A DNA stretch of 63,090 nt, taken from positions 1 to 63,090 of the forward strand of contig NZ_JACHXN010000029.1 of the NCBI RefSeq assembly GCF_014192095.1, read 5' to 3'. The first letter of the stretch is position 1. Each line of letters begins with the position of its first letter. This document shows, in pieces, positions 54,974-63,090 of the stretch. Under the pieces are notes generated by a model, which saw only the letters and a list, made by a program, of their open reading frames with translations, did no database searches and was not told the origin of the DNA. A program made the translations under genes and the position numbers. The stretch comes from Phyllobacterium trifolii (GTDB taxonomy: Bacteria; Pseudomonadota; Alphaproteobacteria; Rhizobiales; Rhizobiaceae).

Positions 54974-55753
54974 TCAGGAAATCTGGCCAAGGAAGTTTTT
55001 CAAGCGCTCGTTTTTGGGATTACCGAAGAAATCCTTCGGCGTACCCGTCTCGATGATTTCCCCAAGATCCATGAAGATCACCCGGTCTGCCACCTGGCGG
55101 GCAAAGCCCATTTCGTGCGTCACGCAGAGCATGGTCATGCCCTCGCGGGCGAGGTCAATCATGGTGTCCAGCACCTCCTTGACCATTTCCGGATCGAGGG
55201 CCGAGGTGGGCTCGTCGAACAGCATGATCTTCGGGTTCATGCACAGCGCACGCGCAATCGCTACGCGCTGCTGCTGACCGCCCGAAAGCTGCGCGGGATA
55301 TTTTTCCGCCTGCTCGGGAATACGCACGCGCTCCAGGAATTTCCGAGCGGTCTTTTCCGCCTCGGCTCTGGAGATGCCACGCACCTTCATCGGTGCCAGC
55401 GTGCAGTTTTCCAGCACGGTCATATGTGGAAACAAGTTGAACTGCTGAAAGACCATGCCGGTCTCCTGCCGCACGATGTCGACATTCTTGCCCCCCGCCG
55501 TCAGATCATGGCCATCGACGACAACCCGGCCTCTCTGGATAGTCTCAAGCTGGTTGATGCAGCGGATCAGCGTCGATTTTCCGGAACCGGAAGGGCCGCA
55601 GATGACGATCCTTTCCCCCCGGTTGACAGAAAGCTCGATGTCCTTCAGCGCGTGGAAGTCGCCATACCACTTGTTGACGCCTTCCATTCGCACGACCAGA
55701 TCGGAAGTTCCGTGCACGTCTGCCGGTGATGCGCTACCGTTCACTTCAGTCAT
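54974..55753 (-). CDS. Amino acid ABC transporter ATP-binding protein (second system)
   Basis: A 259-aa GlnQ-type ATPase. Walker [10 protein letters not shown] near residue 53, Q-loop [20 protein letters not shown], signature [18 protein letters not shown], Walker [14 protein letters not shown] and switch His in [10 protein letters not shown]. Canonical throughout, unlike the ATPase at 44147. It has an extra ~20-residue polar N-terminus. Confidence 0.94.
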   Translation of the reverse strand: MTEVNGSASPADVHGTSDLVVRMEGVNKWYGDFHALKDIELSVNRGERIVICGPSGSGKSTLIRCINQLETIQRGRVVVDGHDLTAGGKNVDIVRQETGMVFQQFNLFPHMTVLENCTLAPMKVRGISRAEAEKTARKFLERVRIPEQAEKYPAQLSGGQQQRVAIARALCMNPKIMLFDEPTSALDPEMVKEVLDTMIDLAREGMTMLCVTHEMGFARQVADRVIFMDLGEIIETGTPKDFFGNPKNERLKNFLGQIS

Positions 55754-55783
55754 GGCGAGGAACTCCCTTTCAGTCTTGCTTGC

Positions 55784-56587
55784 TTACTTCTTGGCTTTGG
55801 CCACGAAATCCGGCAGCGGGGCGCCGAGCCACTTTTCATGTATCTTGCTGAGGTCGCCGTTGGCTTTCACCTTGTCGACAAACGCGTTGACTGCGGCAAG
55901 CAGCTCCGTCGAACCCTTTCGAACGGCAATACCCTGCACCTGCTGACTGAGCTGGAGCTTTTGGTTGAAGCGGCCGGGAGCAGCCTTTTCGATCTGGGCT
56001 GCGACGACATTCGAAACGCCGATCAGCGCGACCTGACCGGAAAGCAACGCCTGGACGGCACTGGAATCGTCATCGAAACGCTGGATCTTGGCATCCTTCG
56101 GCGCAATCTTGGTGACAGCCGTATCCTGCGTGCTGGCGCGAGCGACGCCGATGGACTTGCCGGAGAGGTCTTCCGGCTTGGCGACAGCAATGTCTGTGGC
56201 TCCGAATACGCCGATCGAGATACCGGCATATGGCGTCGAGAAATCGACGCTTTTGGCGCGCTCTTCGGTTATGCCGAGCGAGGCGACAAGCAGATCGACC
56301 TGATTGCTCTGCAGGTACGGAATGCGGTTCGGGCCGGTAACCGGAACGATCTGCACCTTCACGCCCCACTCCTCGCCGAGCAGTTTTGCGACGTCGGCGT
56401 CATAGCCGTCCGGCTGGTTGTTGGTATTCATTATCCCGAATGGCGGGAAATCGACCAGCATGCCAATCTTGACCGTGCCTGCCGACTTGATGTCTTCAAC
56501 GGTCTGAGCCGTTGCGACGGACGTCACTGCGCCAACCATCAGGCCGGCACCAATCACAGCCATCATCTTGCGTCTGGAAATGTTCAT
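55784..56587 (-). CDS. Polar amino acid ABC transporter receptor (second system)
   Basis: A 267-aa family 3 periplasmic binding protein. The signal MNISRRKMMAVIGAGLMVGA contains a twin-arginine-like SRRKMM. Domain motifs: GTVKIGMLVDFPPFGIMNTN, GYDADVAKLLGEEWGVKVQI, NRIPYLQSNQVDLLVASLGI and GKSIGVARASTQDTAVTKI. A related receptor lies at 41977. Ligand unknown; the dehydrogenase in the operon hints at an opine, hydroxylated amino acid or hydroxy acid. Confidence 0.93.
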   Translation of the reverse strand: MNISRRKMMAVIGAGLMVGAVTSVATAQTVEDIKSAGTVKIGMLVDFPPFGIMNTNNQPDGYDADVAKLLGEEWGVKVQIVPVTGPNRIPYLQSNQVDLLVASLGITEERAKSVDFSTPYAGISIGVFGATDIAVAKPEDLSGKSIGVARASTQDTAVTKIAPKDAKIQRFDDDSSAVQALLSGQVALIGVSNVVAAQIEKAAPGRFNQKLQLSQQVQGIAVRKGSTELLAAVNAFVDKVKANGDLSKIHEKWLGAPLPDFVAKAKK

Positions 56588-56639
56588 TTTTTCCTACCCT
56601 TTCATTTGTGCCGGTGTCCTCCCTCCGGCCCGGGTCCCG

Positions 56640-57302
56640 TCAACGTGCCGTTGCGCGGGAAAATCTCAGCTCCATCCGGCGCGCAAGCACCGAAAGAGGC
56701 CAGCAAAGCACGAAATAGATCGCAGCCACCGTTGAGAAGACCAGGAACGGGCTGAAGGTAGCGTTGTTGATGATCTGCCCCTGGCGAGTGAGCTCGGTGA
56801 AGCCGATGATCGCCGCCAGCGAGGTACCCTTGATAAGCTGGACGAGGAAACCGACTGTCGGCGCCACCGCGATCTTCGAGGCCTGCGGCAAGATGATGTA
56901 GCGCATGCGGTTGTAGTAGCGGAGCCCGAGCGCGGTCGCAGCCTCCCGTTGGCCGGACGGAACCGCCTCGATACAGCCGCGCCAGATTTCGCCCAGGAAC
57001 GCACTGGCATGCAGGGTTAATGCTACAGTGGCGGCAAGCCATGGATTGATGGCGAAGCCGAAAATGTTCATACCGAAGAACACCAGAAAGAGCTGCATCA
57101 GGAGCGGCGTTCCCTGGAAGACGCGGATGAACCCGGTGGCGATGAGGCGCGGCCATTTCGTATCCGAGACGCGCAGCAGCGCGATCAGCAGGCCGCCAAT
57201 GCCGCCGCCGGCAAAGGCGATAGCCGACAGCGCGATGGTCCACTGCGCTGCGAGCACGATGATCCAGAATTCGTTGAAGCCGAACGGTCTGATCAATGGC
57301 AT
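56640..57302 (-). CDS. Amino acid ABC transporter permease (second system, B)
   Basis: A 220-aa HisMQ-type permease with [20 protein letters not shown] and EAA-loop GQREAATALGLRYYNRMRYI. It follows the other permease by 10 bases. Five or so helices; pairs with the product of 57313. Confidence 0.93.
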   Translation of the reverse strand: MPLIRPFGFNEFWIIVLAAQWTIALSAIAFAGGGIGGLLIALLRVSDTKWPRLIATGFIRVFQGTPLLMQLFLVFFGMNIFGFAINPWLAATVALTLHASAFLGEIWRGCIEAVPSGQREAATALGLRYYNRMRYIILPQASKIAVAPTVGFLVQLIKGTSLAAIIGFTELTRQGQIINNATFSPFLVFSTVAAIYFVLCWPLSVLARRMELRFSRATAR

Positions 57303-57312
57303 GTTCAGGCTC

Positions 57313-57981
57313 CTATCGGCTCAGCGGATATTTGAAGGCGGCCTTCTCGATCACCGAGAAGATCGTCGAGAAACCAATCGACATGACGAGATACATGATC
57401 GTGATGACGATATACACCTCGAAGCTCGCGAAGGTTTGCGACTGTAGATTGTTGCCGGCGGCGGCAAGATCATCGGCGGAGATCGCCGATACGACGCTCG
57501 AGGTCAGCATCAGGTAGATGAACTGGCTGGTCAGTGAGGGATATACGGTACGAAGCGCCGGCTTCATGATGATATAGCGGAAGATCTGCAGCTTCGAGAG
57601 ACCGAGTGCGGTCCCCGCCTCCACCTGCCCCTTCTGGATCGACTCAATGCCGGCGCGGATGATTTCCGTGCCATAGGCCCCGAAATTGACTACGAGCGCC
57701 ACAAGAGCCGCGCTGTTCGGCGTCAGCCGAAGCCCAAGAGACGGCAGACCAAAGAAGATGAAGAAGATTTGCACCAAGAAGGGCGTGTTGCGTATAACCT
57801 CGATATAGACGTCGATCAGCCAACGCAGCGGCGCGATGCCGGACGTCTTGCCGGCTGCGCAGATAATCGAGACGATCAGGCCGATCATCATCGCTGCGAC
57901 GGACAGCTGGATCGTCAGCCACGCGCCGATCAGAAGCTGGTCGAAACCAGCAAAGACGGGTTCGAAATTGAAATGATACAA
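57313..57981 (-). CDS. Amino acid ABC transporter permease (second system, A)
   Basis: A 222-aa HisMQ-type permease, first structural gene after the LacI operator. Motifs EVIRNTPFLVQIFFIFFGLP and GQVEAGTALGLSKLQIFRYI. Its nearest relative in the window is the permease at 42851, matching the receptor paralogy, so the two importers share ancestry. Confidence 0.93.
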   Translation of the reverse strand: MYHFNFEPVFAGFDQLLIGAWLTIQLSVAAMMIGLIVSIICAAGKTSGIAPLRWLIDVYIEVIRNTPFLVQIFFIFFGLPSLGLRLTPNSAALVALVVNFGAYGTEIIRAGIESIQKGQVEAGTALGLSKLQIFRYIIMKPALRTVYPSLTSQFIYLMLTSSVVSAISADDLAAAGNNLQSQTFASFEVYIVITIMYLVMSIGFSTIFSVIEKAAFKYPLSR

Positions 57982-58037
57982 CTTGGGACCTCCCCAATTA
58001 CCGCAAGTAGGCCACGCTCCTCTTCGCCGCCCGTCGA

Positions 58038-58053
58038 TTTAGATCGATCTAAA
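58038..58053. promoter_or_regulatory. LacI-type operator, perfect 16-bp palindrome
   Basis: TTTAGATCGATCTAAA is perfectly symmetric and has the central CG typical of LacI-family sites. It lies in the 120-bp spacer between the lacI-type gene and the first permease, 57 bases before the permease start, so it should control the transport operon and mark its promoter. Confidence 0.8.
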
Positions 58054-58101
58054 AGCTTTTCGGGCTACCGTCAATCGCAAAATTAACAATTTCTTAAAGC
58101 G

Positions 58102-59127
58102 TCAAACCGTCGCTGGCCCGCAGGACTGCCGCACACGCAGCTGCGTCTCCTGTACCACTCGGCGAGGCGGCCGTGCCGGATCAGCCAGTCGGTCCAGGAG
58201 CAACTGCGCAGCAGTCTCGCCGATCGCTACCGGTGCGGTGGAAACGGAAGTGAGTCGCGGGCGCAGGGCTTCCGCATCGGTTACGTCGTCAAAACCGATC
58301 AGCGAAAAATTGCGGCCGACCTGGAGGCCGCGGTCGTAGAGGCCGCCTGACAGACCAAGCGCAATCACATCGTTGAAGCAGATGACAGCCGTCGGCTGCT
58401 CCGTTTGTTCGAAGAGAAGATGCGTCGCGTCGGCGATCTGCGCGAGTTGGTCCGGGACGCGAAGGATCATATTGGCGTTGAGACCCAGCGAGCGCATGGC
58501 GTCGCGAAACCCTTCGATCCGTTCATGATAGGCCGAATGCATCGGACCGTGGACCGCGAAGGCGATCGTCTCATGGTCGAGGGAGGCAAGATAGTCGACG
58601 GCTTGACGCATGCCGGCGGCGTAATCCGCACCGGCATAATCGATCTCTTCCGAGATATGGCGAAGCGTCTGGACCAGCGGCAGCTCCCATTCGGCGATCC
58701 TGTCGAGAAAAGCCGGCTCTGTATCCGCGGCTGGGCAGAGAATGACGCCGTCCACTCCATGCTCGCGCATCCGTCGCATCACCAAATCCTGCCGCTCGAC
58801 GAGATCACCGCTGTTCGCGACGATCACCACCATGCCGGCAGAATCGATCAAAGCTTCGATGCCGGACAGCAGCTCGCCGAAGAAGGGATTTGTGAGGTTG
58901 GGGACGACGACGCCCACTGTACGACTACGTTCCGCCCTCATGCGCGCGGCACCCATATTGTAGACATAGCCGAGGGCTTGGATTGCCTCCTCGACTCGTT
59001 GACGCGTTTCCGCTCCTACCAGGGGACTCTTGCGAATGACGAGAGACGCGGTCGCGCGCGAAACATTCGCCCGCCGCGCCACATCGAGCAACGTTACACG
59101 GTTTTTCTTTCGATCGGCGGACAGCAT
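58102..59127 (-). CDS. LacI family transcriptional regulator
   Basis: A 341-aa repressor. HTH and hinge at residues ~10-65: VTLLDVARRANVSRATASLV, VEEAIQALGYVYNMGAARMR. The periplasmic-binding-protein-like core follows (TVGVVVPNLTNPFFGELLSG, GVDGVILCPAADTEP, AVICFNDVIALGLSGGLYDR, LIGFDDVTDAEALRPRLTSV). It is encoded just upstream of and in line with the importer operon whose spacer holds a matching palindrome, so control of that operon is well supported by context. Confidence 0.93.
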   Translation of the reverse strand: MLSADRKKNRVTLLDVARRANVSRATASLVIRKSPLVGAETRQRVEEAIQALGYVYNMGAARMRAERSRTVGVVVPNLTNPFFGELLSGIEALIDSAGMVVIVANSGDLVERQDLVMRRMREHGVDGVILCPAADTEPAFLDRIAEWELPLVQTLRHISEEIDYAGADYAAGMRQAVDYLASLDHETIAFAVHGPMHSAYHERIEGFRDAMRSLGLNANMILRVPDQLAQIADATHLLFEQTEQPTAVICFNDVIALGLSGGLYDRGLQVGRNFSLIGFDDVTDAEALRPRLTSVSTAPVAIGETAAQLLLDRLADPARPPRRVVQETQLRVRQSCGPATV

Positions 59128-59212
59128 GAACGTTACCTACAGGTGATGGAATCTATCAGTCTAGCTTCTGTCGCCATCGTCGACCCCTTTTTTTAATTTT
59201 GGTCAATCCATT

Positions 59213-59249
59213 TATGTTCCGGCGTGCAAAATTTGCACGCCGGAACATA
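59213..59249. repeat. Perfect 37-bp palindrome
   Basis: TATGTTCCGGCGTGCAAA (59213-59230), one central A, then the exact reverse complement (59232-59249). It lies 86 bases upstream of the lacI-type gene. The arms are too long for an ordinary operator and there is no T-run for a terminator. The rest of 59128-59712 has no supported gene. Confidence 0.85.
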
Positions 59250-59712
59250 CCTTCAGCGACCAGCCGTACAAAACGCTGGATGTCGCGGCTTCGCTGTGGG
59301 AGTACGCAATAGCAACGGAAAATCGCGCGCAACCCCTCGGCACTGTTCGATCTGCCGACCGACAACTGAACTCGCTTCCGAGCCGGCCAGGTACGGCTAG
59401 GTCGCGAACTGGATCATCATAGCAAGGAAAGCGCCGCGACCAGTCAGCGTTTTCCGATGTCGGCTTCTCTAATTTGGCGCAAGCTCTTTTTTAAGTTTCC
59501 CGCAGCCTGGTCGTTCTCGCGGGTCACGCTTCTCTTCGCAGTCTGTTGGCTCCCTTGCGTTCGGAGCCGCTGCATGCATGCATGGGATCAGGGTCGTCTG
59601 GTGAGCCTCGCTTTGCGACGCGCTCGAAGCGCAGCAGACATTAACGGCTTCATCCATCCCGTCGTCCGCGTGGGACGATCCGGCCAGGATCGAGTTCGAA
59701 GGCTCTGTCAAA

Positions 59713-60647
59713 TCAGGCAGATGCCTCCGATCCGAACGGGAACTCTGTACCGTCGATCCACATCCAATGAAGCACGACGGCAATCTTGCTGGCCACAGCG
59801 ACGATGGCTCGCCGCCGTCTCTTGGTCTTCATCAGCCGCACGCCCCAGGCCTTCAGGCTGCTCCAGGCAATCGACCGCATCAGCATCGCGTTGGCGGCTG
59901 CATAGAGCGTCGCCCGCACGTCGGCGTCGCCGGCATGGGAGATCCGGCCGGGATTGTCTTTCTCGCCGGACTGGAAGCGTCGCGGCGTCAGCCCGAAGTG
60001 GGCTCCAACAGTGCCCGAGCTTTTGAAGCGGGTGGGATCGTCAACTGCGGCCTTGAAGCTCAAGGCCGTCACGTATCCGACACCTGGAACACTCATGAAC
60101 CGCGTAGTGACGGAGTCTTGGTGCACCGCTCTTCGGACACGTCGATCGAGTTCAAGAAAGGTTTCCAGGAGAATCTGCCTGGCCTGCAACATCGGTAGGA
60201 GCGCATGGCTTAGTGCAGGACCGCTTTCGATCGATGCATTTGCGCTGCATGACCTTGCGGCTGGTAAGCATTGCACGGATGTAATGGCTTTCGACACTCT
60301 TTACGTGCACTCGACTATACCAACCCGATCGCAGGATTTGAGCGATGCCGCGAGCATCATGTTTGTCGGTCTTGTTGCGCATGGCCGAAAGAGCGGCATT
60401 GACCTGAAGGGCCTCCATGCACACGACGTCGAACCCCGCTTTTTTCATTCCGTAGGTCAGATGTTGAGTGAGCGTGCCAGCTTCCAGCCCTATCTGGTGG
60501 ATCCGTTCGCCAAACTCGCGCAGCGAACCAGGTCCGGCACGTCGGATAAAACAGATCGCTCGAGCCGAACCTTCCCATCCTTGGTCAATAATGCAGATCG
60601 CCACTGAGCGTAGACGACACGTCCAAAGCAGCATAAAACATCGTCAT
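59713..60647 (-). mobile_element. IS110-family transposase remnant
   Basis: On the minus strand, from ATG 60647, FYAALDV starts a DEDD-type IS110 transposase. Frameshifts near 60590-60610 and 60500-60550 separate the pieces; LREFGERIHQIGLEAGTLTQ, CMEALQVNAALSAMRNKTDK and HDARGIAQILRSGWY form the DEDD domain. A deletion near 60220 removes the middle, and the Transposase_20 half is present (PALSHALLPMLQARQILLET, FMSVPGVGYVTALSFKAAVD, PTRFKSSGTVGAHFGLTPRR) to HWMWIDGTEFPF. Two or more frameshifts plus the gap mean it cannot make an active enzyme. Element ends could not be defined; IS110 elements usually lack inverted repeats. Confidence 0.85.
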
Positions 60648-61130
60648 CTCCCTTCACCTCGGTTAAGCCGGGATAGTAGTGGAAGCTCGCCTCTGGTGGG
60701 ACCGCCCGATTACACATGCTCTGGGCCGTAAACGGTCATCGGCTTGGCTCGGGGATTAACTGCTTTGGGGTGAGAGCGGCTGGTCCGGTATGGAATGAAA
60801 AGACGCGGATAGCGAACATTTGGCTTGGGAACCCCCTGCCTGGCAAGAAGCCATCTCAGAAGAAAAGGTGGTGAGCCTGACCGATGGTTTTAGAGTTTTC
60901 GGTCACATCTTTTGAAAGCCGCAAGCTATTGATATCACCGACTCAAACTCAGTTTCCGTTTTGCCGCACCATAGCATCGCAGCTTCGGTGGTGATGCGCG
61001 TGGGCGGCAAGCCTTGCTGTTTTCAACCGGTACATCAGCGATTGTCTGGGTGAGACTTCTACATCCAAAGCGGTAGATCTACCCAGAATTGTCGCATTGT
61101 TTGATGGCTATCACGGCTTATGATTAAGTT
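60648..61130. other. Gap after the IS110 remnant
   Basis: About 480 bases with no supported gene; may include IS110 flank. Confidence 0.4.
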
Positions 61131-61379
61131 ATGCGTGTTCCTTTGCCAAAAAAATCGGGCGATCACTCAAATCGCACCCATGCATGCGAAGCAGCTTTGA
61201 AAGCCGGGTTTGAGGCGCTCGCCGAAGAAGCAATGGAGGCTGGTTGGGATAGATATGAGGTTGCACTTGCACTATCAAAACTCGGCGAACAATTGGTCGA
61301 GGCAACAGCCGAGAATGCTGGTTCAGCGGCTGATATTGCAATTGCGAAAGCGCTGTTCGAAATAAAGCGAGGTTTCTGA
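61131..61379 (+). CDS. Small hypothetical protein, 82 aa
   Basis: A soluble, mostly helical protein (ACEAALKAGFEALAEEAMEA then GWDRYEVALALSKLGEQLVE and AADIAIAKALFEIKRGF). The composition is protein-like throughout and the helix pattern is regular. No family recognised. ATG 61131 has no strong ribosome site; alternative starts are not obvious. Confidence 0.55.
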   Translation: MRVPLPKKSGDHSNRTHACEAALKAGFEALAEEAMEAGWDRYEVALALSKLGEQLVEATAENAGSAADIAIAKALFEIKRGF

Positions 61380-61562
61380 CATACGGTGTGTTCGGGCGGG
61401 CAGAACAAATTCTCTTCGGAGATGAACGTTCAGGTTGGGCTCCAACCAGCTTGTATCCCTAGGCTATAGAAACATTGCGGAGCCCAATTCAGAGGTTGGA
61501 ACATAAGAGGCCGGCGTTCGTTTCTTCAGAAGAAGGAAACGTTTCTGAACTGCGATACTACC

Positions 61563-61715
61563 ATGGTGGAGTATGTATGGGTTCTTGTTGTCCTTGCCGC
61601 ACCGATGGTGTTGGGAGTCGTTATCGCGGTTCGTCAATGGCTAGCCATTCGCTCGAACAGACGACGCAAAATCATAAAGGGAGATGAAATCCCAACGAAA
61701 AACATCACGGAATAA
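61563..61715 (+). CDS. Small single-helix membrane protein, 50 aa
   Basis: ATG 61563 to TAA 61713-61715. The sequence starts MVEYVWVLVVLAAPMVLGVV, one hydrophobic helix, then a basic turn (RSNRRRKII) and a short polar tail: a typical N-out/C-in small membrane protein. No strong ribosome site precedes it and no family is known. Confidence 0.45.
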   Translation: MVEYVWVLVVLAAPMVLGVVIAVRQWLAIRSNRRRKIIKGDEIPTKNITE

Positions 61716-62066
61716 CGCGAACGCTCCATGCAGCCACAAGTCTAGTCTTCACTGGACTGGAGTGCTGGCTTATTGAGCACGCCTTCGCGGCGCGCGCAGG
61801 ACGATCAAGGGCTGGAAGTTTTTTGGTGATCCGGGGCTTTGGAGCAGGCGGGCTTAGGGAACACATGGCGACGCTCTTTGCTGCTTTTGTGAATCAATTC
61901 AAGGTATGGCTTATACACCGTCTGCGATACGCCTGCCGGCCCACAAAGTGCAACGTACGCGCAAGGGCCCGAGAGTACGGACGTTGGTCAGAGTCAAGTA
62001 AGTTTTAGCGCCGATTCGGCGTAGTTAAGGCAGTCGGTTATAGCGGGTCGGCACAACCATTGGAGA
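61716..62066. other. Gap before the response regulator 3' end
   Basis: About 350 bases; no supported gene. Confidence 0.4.
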
Positions 62067-62753
62067 TCACCCTCGTTCTGCAATATCGTTGTGCACAGGG
62101 CTTTGGGACTGTGCACCGTCCGCCCAACGCTGGCGCGCCATAATTGTTGCCTCGACACGGTTTCGTACTCCCAGTTTCGCCATCGTGTGGGTCATGTGGT
62201 ATTTTACCGTTTTCTCCAAAATTCCTAGTGTTGTGGCTACTTCCCGGTTGCTGAGACCGCTGGATACCAATCTTAACGTGCGCTCCTCCTGTTCGGTCAG
62301 AGAGGCTAGTGCTTCCGCGGTCGATGGTTGCTTTAGATAGGAAATAGCCCGCAGCGTCAGCCCGGGGGCGAAAAAGGAACCTCCGGCAGCCACGCTCTTG
62401 ATTATCGGCACCAGCTGATCATCGTCAATATCTTTGAGGATATAGCCGACTGCTCCTGCCTCGACGGCACGCACAACATCAGTTCCGGTTTCCGACATCG
62501 TCAGGATGACCAGTTTCGCCTGGTCCGATATTTTTTTGATAGCTTTTGCAATTTCTATTCCGTCCCAAGAAATTGAAGTATCCAGAAGCACGACGTCCGG
62601 GCGTATGAGCTCCGTGCGCTGCAGTGCCTCATTCCCGGACGAAGCTTGCCCCACAACTTTAATTTTCTCGTCCGATTCCAGCGTGTGAATAACACCAAGC
62701 CTGAACAAGGACTGGGCGTCAACAACCATAACTTTTATCTGACCAGTCACCAC
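62067..62753 (-). CDS. NarL/FixJ-type response regulator
   Basis: A ~228-aa transcriptional regulator with a receiver domain (IKVMVVDAQSLFRLGVIHTL; phosphorylation Asp58 in DVVLLDTSISWDG; conserved Lys in GYILKDIDDDQL) and a LuxR HTH (LTEQEERTLRLVSSGLSNRE, VATTLGILEKTVKYHMTHTM, AKLGVRNRVEA). GTG 62753 is chosen from the receiver-domain boundary; the frame is open to 62810. No cognate histidine kinase is in the window. Such orphan regulators near type I secretion genes in rhizobia often govern surface or exopolysaccharide traits, but that is only a guess here. Confidence 0.9.
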   Translation of the reverse strand: MVTGQIKVMVVDAQSLFRLGVIHTLESDEKIKVVGQASSGNEALQRTELIRPDVVLLDTSISWDGIEIAKAIKKISDQAKLVILTMSETGTDVVRAVEAGAVGYILKDIDDDQLVPIIKSVAAGGSFFAPGLTLRAISYLKQPSTAEALASLTEQEERTLRLVSSGLSNREVATTLGILEKTVKYHMTHTMAKLGVRNRVEATIMARQRWADGAQSQSPVHNDIAERG

Positions 62754-62934
62754 GGGCCCCCAATGTTTGCCGCATGGTAGCGGCAGTAACGGTAACCACC
62801 AAGCTAACATTTCTGCTTGATCGAAAAAGTGCCATTGGTCGTGGATATGTGAGGACTTTAGTCCATTTATGCGGAACTGGTCCCTGCAGCGTTACCAACC
62901 CATCCGCGGTCTGATGTTTCAGAAACACTGCCAC

Positions 62935-63090
62935 CTACTGCTCACGGAAGGCTCGGCTGAACTGATCGGCGAGCGGCTTGGACAGGAAGGACATCGCTGT
63001 ACGCTCTTCCGTCGAAACAAAGACTTCCACGGGCATACCTGGTAAAAGCTTGCTGTCGCCGAGCTTTTCGAGCTCGTCCGATGGTACAAT
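62935..63090 (-). CDS. Type I secretion HlyD-family adaptor, C-terminus only
   Basis: The minus-strand frame entering at 63090 encodes 51 residues (LLPGMPVEVFVSTEERTAMS, FLSKPLADQFSRAFREQ) to TAG at 62935-62937. This is the end of a membrane fusion protein of the HlyD/PrsE type, where a conserved LxPGMPxEVFIxTxERTxxSYLxKPL closes the protein. It links an ABC exporter to an outer-membrane TolC channel. The start, coiled-coil and the exporter ATPase lie outside the window. Confidence 0.82.
   Translation of the reverse strand: MVPSDELEKLGDSKLLPGMPVEVFVSTEERTAMSFLSKPLADQFSRAFREQ

Noticed and set aside
54968..56755. Long plus-strand frames at 54968-55729 and 55838-56755
   Set aside because: Antisense to the ABC ATPase and receptor genes, which carry all family motifs.
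1..63090. CRISPR arrays, tRNA or rRNA genes, prophage and replication modules
   Set aside because: No regularly spaced repeats, cloverleaf-like segments, rRNA-like stretches, phage structural genes or RepABC/DnaA genes were recognised by reading; a covariance-model scan would settle small RNAs.

Overview
The window looks like a chromosomal or large-plasmid segment from an alphaproteobacterium of the Hyphomicrobiales (Rhizobiales), broadly Phyllobacterium/Ochrobactrum/Rhizobium-like. This is an inference from gene content: a DUF982 protein, several rhizobial-style small secreted proteins, many ABC, TRAP and TTT solute-import systems, and moderate-to-high GC with Shine-Dalgarno-led starts. No rRNA, tRNA, CRISPR array, phage module or replication origin was recognised.

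Layout. 0-5.5 kb: 3' end of a slipin gene, a small zinc-ribbon protein, NhaA, a decayed copy of a small secreted protein, and the K+ transporter Kup. 5.9-20.8 kb: a dense block of solute importers. It holds two complete TAXI-type TRAP systems (one per strand, the second with a DUF1850 partner), a DctQM pair without a binding protein, and a BacA/SbmA-like ABC exporter-fold protein. A ~200-bp leader of dctQ is duplicated around a 161-aa gene of unknown function, and ~2.4 kb after dctM is almost gene-free. 21.3-29.9 kb: a DUF4336 protein, four small genes, a MASE1-GGDEF diguanylate cyclase, a ClC channel/antiporter, the intact copy of the small secreted protein and a SulP anion transporter. 30-34.5 kb: an AraC regulator divergent from a flavin disulfide oxidoreductase, flanked by wrecked short-chain dehydrogenase and LysR genes. 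34.8-41.2 kb: an SLC13-type permease, a DUF2270 protein, a c-type cytochrome, a frameshifted SH3-domain protein and a large secreted protein of unknown function.

42-45 kb: a four-gene polar amino-acid-type ABC importer. 45.2-46 kb: a likely TumE-family toxin-antitoxin pair. 46-52.6 kb: a five-gene operon (PdxA2-like dehydrogenase, TctC, TctB, TctA, SAF-domain dehydrogenase) divergent from a GntR/FCD regulator; this reads as import and oxidation of an unidentified sugar acid or hydroxy acid. 52.6-53.7 kb: two decayed genes. 53.6-59.1 kb: a LacI-controlled operon (two permeases, binding protein, ATPase, 2-hydroxyacid dehydrogenase, small barrel protein) with a perfect 16-bp palindromic operator. 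59.2-63.1 kb: a 37-bp perfect palindrome, a broken IS110-family element, two small genes, a NarL-type response regulator and the 3' end of a type I secretion HlyD-like adaptor.

Themes. The window is mainly about taking up organic acids, amino acids and ions. Strong hairpins just after the binding-protein gene recur in four unrelated importer operons, which suggests that the abundant binding protein is separated from its permease by RNA structure. Gene decay is conspicuous: in two places a divergent gene pair has lost both 5' ends at one junction. No clearly new multi-gene system was proven; the best candidates for follow-up are the duplicated-leader island at 9.2-10.5 kb, the secreted-protein pair at 38.9-41.2 kb and the PdxA2/TctABC/SAF operon.
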